DNA from: Promethearchaeota archaeon
GTDB lineage: Archaea; Asgardarchaeota; Lokiarchaeia; Sigyniarchaeales; Promethearchaeaceae
Direction: 5' to 3'
DNA length: 9,749 nt
Assembly: GCA_014729055.1 (NCBI GenBank)
Contig: WJKO01000626.1
Coordinates: forward strand, 1-9,749
The translations under genes were made by a program, and so were the position numbers. Shown here piece after piece: positions 1 through 5,985 of the stretch. The notes under the pieces were generated by a model that saw only the letters and a program-made list of their open reading frames with translations, ran no database searches and was not told the origin of the DNA. Each line of letters starts with the position of its first letter. Position 1 is the first letter of the stretch.

Positions 1-388
1 CGACTACATCATACAAAAATAACTCTTCAAATTCATTCGGATGATCTCCTTCAACAACTTTTGCAACTTTATATTCACTGAAATCTTTTTGCATTTCGTC
101 CGTTAAGACTTTCATAACGCGTTGGGCGAACTTCTTATCTTTACTCTCCTTAATAATCTTTTTTGCCCATCCCGAACCTTTTACATAGCGTGAACACCAC
201 GTCCAAACAATTTTATTGAGATTATCAAAAATAAATACAATTCCTGCAAAATCAGGGATTTCTGCATATAAATCAATAACCTCTCGCGTTTGGTGAGTCT
301 CTTCAATCTCTAACTGGGCTTTATCTACTACTTGGTAAAACTCTACGTTCCATGCTGGTTTATATTTAGGATATTTACTTGGAATTTT
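1..388 (-). CDS. Gelsolin/villin-repeat-like protein, partial, 5' end unresolved
   Basis: An open frame of about 129 codons runs leftward off the window edge, so the C terminus is missing. The translation has the look of a gelsolin repeat: an opening strand (PAWNVEFYQVV), a hydrophobic strand and turn ending in aromatic residues (IVFIFDNLNKIVWTW), a long charged amphipathic helix, then a strand and the signature VAKVVEGDHPNEFEELF. This last part parallels the EG-x-EP-x-F segment of gelsolin repeats. In eukaryotes such repeats bind actin and calcium, and Asgard archaea encode one- and two-repeat gelsolins acting on their own actins. The frame is open only from an in-frame TAA at 389-391 and has no ATG, GTG or TTG before mid-domain (ATG at 113-115). 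Either it starts at a rare codon (ATT at 383-385), or the 5' end is damaged or misread. The repeat itself appears complete at its N-terminal side. I am fairly sure it is coding, less sure of the family. Confidence 0.5.
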
Positions 389-507
389 TTACACGACCTA
401 TAAAATAAATATTATTTATGATTAAATTAGTTTAGTGAAATAAATTTCTCTATACATCAACTTTTTTCGTTAAAAAATAAAATCTTTTTGTTTGAATTAG
501 CTTGTAT

Positions 508-528
508 AAAAAATGGATATAAAAAAAA
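508..528 (-). terminator. Oligo-T terminator after the fucosidase gene
   Basis: On the minus strand, an 8-T run (521-528) and a 6-T run (508-513) lie about 65 to 90 nt past the fucosidase stop codon, with a further 5-T run nearby. Clustered T runs without a strong hairpin are the usual archaeal intrinsic terminator. Apart from this, and a promoter that must exist for the leftward frame at 1-388, I see nothing else in the 389-594 gap. Confidence 0.4.
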
Positions 529-594
529 TACATGTATACAAAAGAAAAATGGATGAAAGGTAGAAGATTTTAGTAATAGCTAGCGATAAGATGC

Positions 595-2034
595 TTAGGT
601 CCACGCTATCTTGATGGTTAAAGCATGCTCACAAGGTTTCTCTGCCGGTAATTCTATATTTAGTCCTTTATTAGTTAATTTCCATTTTAATTCTTCATCA
701 TAGCCTAATAGATGAATGCTTGCGATATCTGAATTTTCGATCAAATAGTAATCTTTTAGTATAGGGGGATCAGGGCTTAGTGTTAAGCTGCGAATTAATA
801 TGTGTTTATCAGGTATTCCCAGAATAAATGCATACAGCGCATTATTCTTCACTACAAACCGCAAGTCTTCTGCCGTATAACTAACTTCATTTTGCTCAGA
901 AAAACCACCAGATTTTTGCATAATTGTTGGTCCTTCTTCAGCGAGAACCCAAGAGGTTGAATTAAAAATTGCTTCCCTATTGACTCTGATCCAATCGCCA
1001 ATCTTTTTCATGCATTTCACTGCATCTTCGGGGATTATTCCATTTGCTTTAGGTCCGAAATTCAGTAATAAATAGCCATTTTTTGCAATTCTATCGAGAA
1101 AATTATGGATTAAAACATCTGCTGTCTTGTATTCTTCATTGGCTACATAAGACCAACTTTTCTTCCCAATGCTTGTATCTGTAATCCATTTATGCCATGT
1201 TAACTGGTCACTTCTTCCGCGTTCATAATCAAGAAGTCCAACTTGAGGAGGCATATGATGTCGTTTATATATAATTTCAACCTCCCTATCCCAATCTAAT
1301 GCAGCATTATAATAATAGGCAGCCATTTGCCTTTTATATTTATCCGGTATTCTCATTAACCCAAAATCAAACCAAATGAGATCCGGCGTGTATTTGTCAA
1401 TGACTTCACGCAGCTTTGCGAACCAAAATTCACAAAACTCAACATCAGGTCGATCATGTTTAGGTCCTGAAGTGCCCACGTTGTTAACCGCACTATGCGG
1501 CTTTCCATATAGCCCAGCATATTGCGGATCCGCGGTGTCGAGTCCTTGCAAATGATAAAAATAATACCAATTATGCGCATGATGAAAAGTAGTAATAAAT
1601 TTCATTCCCTCATTCTTTATTGCTTTTTCGAGTTCCCCAACAATATCACGCTTAGGTCCCATCTTATAAGCGTTCCATTTATTTACCTTGCTATTCCACA
1701 TTGAAAATCCGTCATGGTGTTCAGCGACAGGTCCCGCGAATTTGGCTCCAGTCTCTTTGAATAGTGTTGCCCATTTTTTTGCATCAAAATGTTCAGCGGT
1801 AAAATCTGGAATGAAATCCTTGTAGCCAAATTCATCGGGTTCTCCGAATTTTTCAGCGTGAAAATTGTATACGGGTCCCCCGATATACATATTATGCGGA
1901 TACCACTCACTTCCAAATTCTGGAACCGAATATATGCCCCAATGAAAATAAATGCCGAACTTTGCATCATCAAGCCATTCCGGAGTTCTATGTCGTTTTA
2001 AAGAATTCCAAGTAGGTTTGTATTTTTTTTCCAT
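595..2034 (-). CDS. GH29-family alpha-L-fucosidase, cytoplasmic
   Basis: This 479-residue protein is a glycoside hydrolase family 29 alpha-L-fucosidase, which releases terminal L-fucose from glycans by a retaining mechanism. It shows the family order: WLDDAKFGIYFHWGIYSVPEF at about 20-40 with the FHWG motif, EHHDGFSMW at 105-113, and a strand DLIWFDFGL around 218-225 whose Asp223 fits the catalytic nucleophile (usually WFDGG or similar in the family). NFGPKANG (about 327-334) closes the barrel region. The remaining roughly 130 residues would form the usual C-terminal beta-sandwich. There is no signal peptide or membrane segment, so it probably acts inside the cell on imported or internal fucosides. 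The ATG at 2032-2034 is the only reasonable start and the length is normal. It is followed by oligo-T runs and faces the DNA methyltransferase gene divergently. No transporter or fucose catabolic gene is visible nearby. The general acid/base cannot be fixed by eye because it varies among GH29 members. Confidence 0.92.
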   Translation of the reverse strand: MEKKYKPTWNSLKRHRTPEWLDDAKFGIYFHWGIYSVPEFGSEWYPHNMYIGGPVYNFHAEKFGEPDEFGYKDFIPDFTAEHFDAKKWATLFKETGAKFAGPVAEHHDGFSMWNSKVNKWNAYKMGPKRDIVGELEKAIKNEGMKFITTFHHAHNWYYFYHLQGLDTADPQYAGLYGKPHSAVNNVGTSGPKHDRPDVEFCEFWFAKLREVIDKYTPDLIWFDFGLMRIPDKYKRQMAAYYYNAALDWDREVEIIYKRHHMPPQVGLLDYERGRSDQLTWHKWITDTSIGKKSWSYVANEEYKTADVLIHNFLDRIAKNGYLLLNFGPKANGIIPEDAVKCMKKIGDWIRVNREAIFNSTSWVLAEEGPTIMQKSGGFSEQNEVSYTAEDLRFVVKNNALYAFILGIPDKHILIRSLTLSPDPPILKDYYLIENSDIASIHLLGYDEELKWKLTNKGLNIELPAEKPCEHALTIKIAWT

Positions 2035-2130
2035 ATGAGAAAATTATCTTGAAAATTAATAAAGATGCGTTAATTCTAATAAATATCTAATAAATAAGAT
2101 GTCCGATAGGTAAACACAAGCGCGATAATT
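2035..2130. promoter_or_regulatory. Divergent promoter region, fucosidase / DNA methyltransferase
   Basis: This 96-bp AT-rich gap separates two divergent starts and must hold both promoters. A/T boxes of TATA character lie at about 2081-2098 (AAATATCTAATAAATAAG), suitably placed for a methyltransferase transcript starting near 2120. For the leftward fucosidase, TATA-like ATTTATTAG and TTTATTAAT stretches lie within 2050-2098. Neither start codon has a convincing Shine-Dalgarno sequence, so the messages may have very short leaders. The exact boxes are not resolved. Confidence 0.35.
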
Positions 2131-3168
2131 ATGGATATTCTAGATTATGTTTGCGATGATGAGAAACAAAAACGAGAAACGCGAATCAAGAAATATTTGA
2201 AATCCATAGAAAGCACAAACAAAAACACTAAAAATAAATATAAAATGGTGAGTTTATCACCTCTACGATATGCAGGCGGGAAGTCAAGAGCAGTTGGACA
2301 TATTCTAGAACATTTCCCTAATAATATTGGTAATACAATTGTATCTCCGTTTTTCGGTGGTGGATCTTTTGAACTTGTATTAAGCAAGGAGCTCGGATTT
2401 AAAGTCATTGGTTATGATATTTTTGATATATTGGTTAATTATTGGCAGTTTCAGATAAATGATTCGGAATCTCTCTATCGAGAACTCAAAAAACTAATAC
2501 CAGACAAAAAGAATTTCACGAAAAATCGGCATATTCTATTAAATTACTGGAATAAGGTAAAACCAGAGGATTTAGATTATAAAACAAGAAGAAAAGTGTC
2601 CCTAACGGAAAACGAAAAGACGCTGCTCGATGAAAATCTTCTGTTGCGCGCAGTTTATTATTATTATAACCATCAGCTAAGTTATGGACCTATGTTTTTG
2701 GGATGGCCTTCATCTGTGTATCTTGACCAAGGTAGATATGATTCCATCTTGGAAAAGGTGAAGAATTTTGAAGGGGGAGATATCCAAGTTAAATGTGATA
2801 GCTTTGAAACCGTAATCAAGAGGCATAAAAATGATTTTCTCTTCTGTGATCCTCCTTATTATCTTGACGGTGATTCTAAAATGTTCAAGGGCATTTATCC
2901 AAACAGTAATTTTGCGATACATCATAATAAATTTGATTACATACTATTCCGCAATTTATTAAAACAACATAAGGGCGGATTTTTAATTACTTACAATAAT
3001 TGTTCTGCTGTAAGAGAAATGTATAAAGAATACGAGCAATATTTTCCCTCATGGCAATATTCCTATGGGCAAGGAGAAACTCGAATAGGAAAAAATAGAA
3101 TAGAAAAGGGGAAATTGGATAATATTAAAAATTCCCATGAGATTATTATTGTCTCTCGTCCGAAATAA
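2131..3168 (+). CDS. D12-class adenine-N6 DNA methyltransferase (Dam-like), orphan
   Basis: The 345-residue product transfers a methyl group from S-adenosylmethionine to adenine N6 in a specific DNA sequence. The D12 (alpha-class, Dam/DpnM) motif order is clear: RYAGGKSR at 46-53 at the start of the core, the SAM-binding loop SPFFGGGSFE at 72-81, GYD at 94-96 supplying the acidic ribose contact, and the catalytic DPPY at 240-243. The region between 100 and 230 would be the target-recognition part; no sequence specificity can be read from it. Residues 1-38 are a charged, lysine-rich extension outside the core, and a second ATG at residue 39 could be the true start; neither has a strong ribosome binding site. 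No restriction endonuclease gene lies next to it, so it is either an orphan regulator/marker or a leftover of a restriction-modification system or virus. It ends 5 bp from the end of the convergent feoB. Confidence 0.88.
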   Translation: MDILDYVCDDEKQKRETRIKKYLKSIESTNKNTKNKYKMVSLSPLRYAGGKSRAVGHILEHFPNNIGNTIVSPFFGGGSFELVLSKELGFKVIGYDIFDILVNYWQFQINDSESLYRELKKLIPDKKNFTKNRHILLNYWNKVKPEDLDYKTRRKVSLTENEKTLLDENLLLRAVYYYYNHQLSYGPMFLGWPSSVYLDQGRYDSILEKVKNFEGGDIQVKCDSFETVIKRHKNDFLFCDPPYYLDGDSKMFKGIYPNSNFAIHHNKFDYILFRNLLKQHKGGFLITYNNCSAVREMYKEYEQYFPSWQYSYGQGETRIGKNRIEKGKLDNIKNSHEIIIVSRPK

Positions 3169-3173
3169 CATTG

Positions 3174-5459
3174 TTAACGATTATTAGCGGTTTTTTTATG
3201 ATGGTTTCCTCTGTGAGCGGGATGCCGTGGACACGTTGCACATTTATTTTCCTCTGGCACGCAGATATTCTCAGATCCTATCGGCAAAAGATGATATTTA
3301 CGTCCTTCGCTTATCTTTTTTACGAGTTTTGTGCGTTCGACTAAAACCAAGAAAATTCCTATGAGAATAAAAAATATGACAAATGTTGCTATGACCATTT
3401 GAATGTCAGTGATTAGGAATGAAATATTTAGGGCTTCTATCAAACGATATAGCCAATTTAACAACCCACCAATTACCAAAGCAATCACAACTTGAAATAA
3501 TGATAAATGTGTTGCGTATTTGTGCCCGACTTCATTTCCGATAGTAATGATTGTTGCGAGACATGGTACATATAACATTGTGATTATTGAAAATACGACC
3601 ATCTGGATTGGTGACATATATTCTACCATCTGGAGACCAAGTGAGGCTACATACAATTCTAAAAGGACTAGATTTAATTCTTTACGCAATACACCATAGA
3701 ATAGATACACTCCAACGCCGATGGGTAGCCCGAGGAAATATACTATTATAGGAGATAAAGCTGCATTTATTGGGTCGACAATACCAAGTTCTAATAAAAT
3801 TTCCATCCCTCCTCCTAAGAGAATTATCAATGGTAAAGCTATTATGACAAACTCTTTTGCCCTATGCCATGTTTGCTTCAATGTCACTTTTAAGTTCGGC
3901 CTTCTGAAGTCATGGATCTCGATAATGAGTTCCGTAATATCTCCCGTGTCTATTTTAGTCAAAATCCTTCCGATTACGATAATCATGACGAAATTTACCA
4001 CGTATAACAATAGCGCTAAACCAATCCCATGATTTGCGGCAACTAATCCCATGACAATAATCGAAACGGCAGAACATGGAATCATCGAACTAATCAAAAT
4101 TGATCTTCTTTTATCTTTTTGAGTTTCCATTATTGAAGAGGCAGTCATTGCAGGAACATTACACCCAAATCCTAGTAAAATTGGTATGATTGATTTTCCA
4201 TGAATACCCAATTTATGCATGAAATTATCCATTAAATATGCGGCTCGGGGCAGATACCCTATATCTTGCAAAATTTCTATTATCAAGAAGAACGGGATAA
4301 CAAAGGGTAATACACCCCCTACACCGCCCATAAAACTCCCGAATAAACCTGACCAAAATATTTTAAATGTCCACGTGTCTTCACCACCGAAGAACTCAAG
4401 AGCGGCTGGAGTCCATGATTCAAATAACCCATCAACTAAACCAGAAATCCAACCCCCAAATTCAAACACGGCTGTGTAAACGCCCAATAATATCAGTGCC
4501 AATAAGATGTATCCAAAAAATGAATGGATTGTAATATGATCTATGAGATCTACCCATTTGAAACCTTTTTGATCTTTATTTAAAATTAAAGTCTGTTTTT
4601 CAATTTTATCCGCAATTTGGAATAATTCGGAATTAAGTATACTACTGATTTGTTCACCGTGCATCTGCTCTAATTTAACTCTGGCATCTTCAACTTCATT
4701 TAAAATGTGTTCTTCAGATTTCGGGGTACTATCATCATTCTTATTGAATAGTTCTTTTGTGCAATGTTCATCTCCTTCTAGTAGTTTGATAGCAGCAAAC
4801 CTTGGTGAATTGATTTTGTTAATGTATTTCTTCTTATTTAATAAACGTTCTATCGCTTGGACTTTTTCCTCAATTTCCTTTCCGAACTGAAAATTATGAA
4901 TGTTTTGCCTGGCAATATCCGTTTCTTCCTTTTCTTGTTTGTCCATTTTTATGATTTCTTCCAATAATTCATGAATTCCTCTGTTATGTATTGCAATTGT
5001 GGGTACGACTGGGACACCGAGTAATTCGGACATCTTTTCAACGTCAATATCATAGCCTCTTCTCTTAAGGAGATCAAATTGATTTAAACAAATTATCACG
5101 TTACAATTTAGCATTAACAACTGTAAAGTGAAAAAAAGGTTTCGTTCGAATCTGTTTGCATCTATTACATTGATCACATAATCGGGTTTTTCATTAATAA
5201 CGTATTCTCTCGCTATTATTTCCTCTAAAGAATATGTAGATAAGTTGTATATCCCGGGTAGATCAATGATTCTAAATTCATAATCGTGAAAATACGTTTT
5301 TCCTTCTGCTTTTTTTACCGTTTTTCCCGGCCAATTACCGATTGTCTGGCTTAATCCAGTTAATTGATTAAAAACAACACTCTTTCCAACGTTAGGATTA
5401 CCTGCTAATGCGATAGTAATTGACTTTTTTATTTCTTCTGGACATTCCATAACGTTCAC
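3174..5459 (-). CDS. feoB: FeoB, ferrous iron transporter with N-terminal GTPase
   Basis: This 761-residue membrane protein imports Fe(II) and is coupled to an N-terminal G domain. Visible G motifs are GNPNVGKS (20-27), Thr47 in switch I, DLPG (66-69) and NQFD (126-129, NKxD type). A helical, highly charged GDI-like region follows (about 180-290), and the first membrane helix starts near 315. The two gate repeats are present, with conserved cysteines in GFGCNVPA (Cys433), IPCSA (Cys462) and VPCLAT (Cys633). The C terminus is a soluble Cys/His-rich tail: Cys733, 740 and 743, and His746, 749, 753 and 754. This tail could bind iron or stand in for the small FeoC/Feo-associated partner, which is absent here. 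Length is normal for FeoB. The longest frame begins at GTG 5457-5459; an ATG three codons later (5448-5450), preceded by GTGA, is an equally good start. It lies 14 nt behind feoA and is certainly cotranscribed with it. Confidence 0.96.
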   Translation of the reverse strand: MNVMECPEEIKKSITIALAGNPNVGKSVVFNQLTGLSQTIGNWPGKTVKKAEGKTYFHDYEFRIIDLPGIYNLSTYSLEEIIAREYVINEKPDYVINVIDANRFERNLFFTLQLLMLNCNVIICLNQFDLLKRRGYDIDVEKMSELLGVPVVPTIAIHNRGIHELLEEIIKMDKQEKEETDIARQNIHNFQFGKEIEEKVQAIERLLNKKKYINKINSPRFAAIKLLEGDEHCTKELFNKNDDSTPKSEEHILNEVEDARVKLEQMHGEQISSILNSELFQIADKIEKQTLILNKDQKGFKWVDLIDHITIHSFFGYILLALILLGVYTAVFEFGGWISGLVDGLFESWTPAALEFFGGEDTWTFKIFWSGLFGSFMGGVGGVLPFVIPFFLIIEILQDIGYLPRAAYLMDNFMHKLGIHGKSIIPILLGFGCNVPAMTASSIMETQKDKRRSILISSMIPCSAVSIIVMGLVAANHGIGLALLLYVVNFVMIIVIGRILTKIDTGDITELIIEIHDFRRPNLKVTLKQTWHRAKEFVIIALPLIILLGGGMEILLELGIVDPINAALSPIIVYFLGLPIGVGVYLFYGVLRKELNLVLLELYVASLGLQMVEYMSPIQMVVFSIITMLYVPCLATIITIGNEVGHKYATHLSLFQVVIALVIGGLLNWLYRLIEALNISFLITDIQMVIATFVIFFILIGIFLVLVERTKLVKKISEGRKYHLLPIGSENICVPEENKCATCPRHPAHRGNHHKKTANNR
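3191..3197 (+). terminator. Oligo-T terminator after the DNA methyltransferase gene
   Basis: A run of seven T on the plus strand begins 23 nt past the methyltransferase stop and follows a short GC patch (AGCGG). This matches the archaeal oligo-T terminator type. It lies inside the last codons of the convergent feoB, where the complementary A run encodes lysines, so part of its composition could simply be coding. Confidence 0.35.
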
Positions 5460-5473
5460 TACGGACTAATATT

Positions 5474-5740
5474 TTAATTAGGTCTTATAATTATTTTATG
5501 CGCTAAACCTCTTCCTAATGCCAATCTACTGCCACGAACCGATATTTGAACAGGTCCTCTAAAAGGAGCTTGACTCATTTTTGTAATCTCCGTCCCCGGT
5601 GTTATTCCTAAACCACTAAGTCTTTGAACCGCTCTTCTACCCGCATTCACTTGAACAACAACACCCGAAACCTTTGGCGGCATATTTGCTAAATTCAGTA
5701 ATTCATTTTGATCTTTTTTATTAGAACGCATAATTATCAT
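5474..5740 (-). CDS. feoA: FeoA, SH3-like partner of FeoB
   Basis: FeoA is a small cytosolic SH3-fold protein needed for FeoB-dependent ferrous iron uptake. The 88-residue product has the family's pattern: VVVQVNAGRRAVQRLSGLGI, then TPGTEITKMSQAPFRGPVQISVRGSRLALGRGLA. This contains the conserved RL-x-x-LGI-x-PG turn and the G-x-x-x-ALGRGLA loop near the end. Its length is typical. Two starts are possible: ATG at 5738-5740, with GGA 4 nt upstream, and ATG at 5729-5731 three codons in. The second gives the product starting MRSNKKDQ and lies in the same leader. The gene opens the feoAB operon, directly behind a TATA box and a 14-bp palindrome. Confidence 0.93.
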   Translation of the reverse strand: MIIMRSNKKDQNELLNLANMPPKVSGVVVQVNAGRRAVQRLSGLGITPGTEITKMSQAPFRGPVQISVRGSRLALGRGLAHKIIIRPN

Positions 5741-5758
5741 AATTCCGATTTCTTTTAT

Positions 5759-5772
5759 TTAGCTTAAGCTAA
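5759..5772. promoter_or_regulatory. 14-bp perfect palindrome, candidate iron-repressor operator of feoAB
   Basis: TTAGCTTAAGCTAA is its own reverse complement. It lies between the feoA TATA box (5782-5790) and the feoA start, covering the predicted transcription start near 5760. The TTAG...CTAA ends recall the operators of DtxR/IdeR-type metal-dependent repressors, which control iron uptake in many bacteria and archaea. Repressor binding here would block polymerase when iron is sufficient. No regulator gene lies in the window, so the link to DtxR is inference. Confidence 0.5.
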
Positions 5773-5781
5773 TCTTCGAAA

Positions 5782-5795
5782 TTTATATACTTTTC
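5782..5795 (-). promoter_or_regulatory. feoA: TATA box / BRE of the feoAB operon
   Basis: Reading leftward, AGAAAAGTATATAAA contains an A-rich BRE-like element followed by a TATA box (GTATATAAA, 5790-5782). Its centre lies about 26 nt before 5760, giving a leader of roughly 20 nt ahead of feoA. Read rightward, the same block is CGAAATTTATATAC, an even better match to the archaeal BRE-TATA consensus, so it may work in both directions. Confidence 0.55.
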
Positions 5796-5840
5796 TAAAA
5801 GCAATAAATAACGTTCACATAGAAGTAATGGGTAATTATG

Positions 5841-5857
5841 CATAACTTCCAGTTATG
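5841..5857. repeat. Short inverted repeat in the ravA leader
   Basis: CATAAC and GTTATG flank a 5-nt spacer, and the left arm also forms part of the palindrome TTATGCATAA (5836-5845). This gives closely spaced symmetric copies of an (T)TATG/CATAA unit. It could be a protein-binding site or a small hairpin in a long ravA leader. In DNA this AT-rich, such symmetry can also arise by chance. Confidence 0.3.
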
Positions 5858-5985
5858 AAAATCAATCCAAGTCAAAGAACAGATTAGAGCCGAGAAGCCA
5901 TTATTAACGGCGTTATTGAAAACTATACTTAAGATGATTATTATATAAGGGGATAGCCCTAAATAATTAATAAAGTGGTTCAATT

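Larger units (their letters stand above)
5777..5985 (+). promoter_or_regulatory. Upstream region of ravA with two candidate promoters
   Basis: Two TATA-like boxes face ravA. The distal one (CGAAATTTATATAC, 5777-5790) predicts a start near 5812 and a leader of about 170 nt. The proximal one (ATTATATAAG, 5940-5949) predicts a start near 5970 and a leader of about 16 nt. Between them lie the inverted repeat CATAAC-TTCCA-GTTATG (5841-5857) and an overlapping TTATGCATAA palindrome (5836-5845). A weak hairpin AGGG-GATAG-CCCT (5948-5960) follows the proximal box. The only reading frames here are tiny; I see no tRNA or recognisable riboswitch. Directly before the ATG, AAGTGGTT is at best a weak ribosome binding site. 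Confidence 0.45.

Noticed and set aside
350..380. KYKPAWN in the gelsolin-like frame resembles KYKPTWN at the start of the fucosidase, hinting at a partial duplication.
   Set aside because: The match covers only seven residues, the DNA differs at several third positions, and the sequences diverge completely on both sides. Chance is the simpler explanation.
392..394. GTG as the start of the gelsolin-like frame.
   Set aside because: It is followed directly by the in-frame stop TAA, so it cannot initiate the frame unless that stop is a sequence error.
3721..4479. Plus-strand open frames opposite feoB (3721-4032 and 4219-4479).
   Set aside because: They are antisense to well-conserved FeoB membrane segments and carry no domain signature.
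5795..5983. Minus-strand open frame of 62 codons between feoA and ravA.
   Set aside because: It would read into the feoA promoter, has no recognisable domain or ribosome binding site, and overlaps the likely regulatory region. AT-rich DNA often gives such frames.
5812..5985. Possible tRNA or known riboswitch in the feoA-ravA gap.
   Set aside because: No cloverleaf, TPsiC arm or recognisable aptamer core could be found; only short inverted repeats are present.
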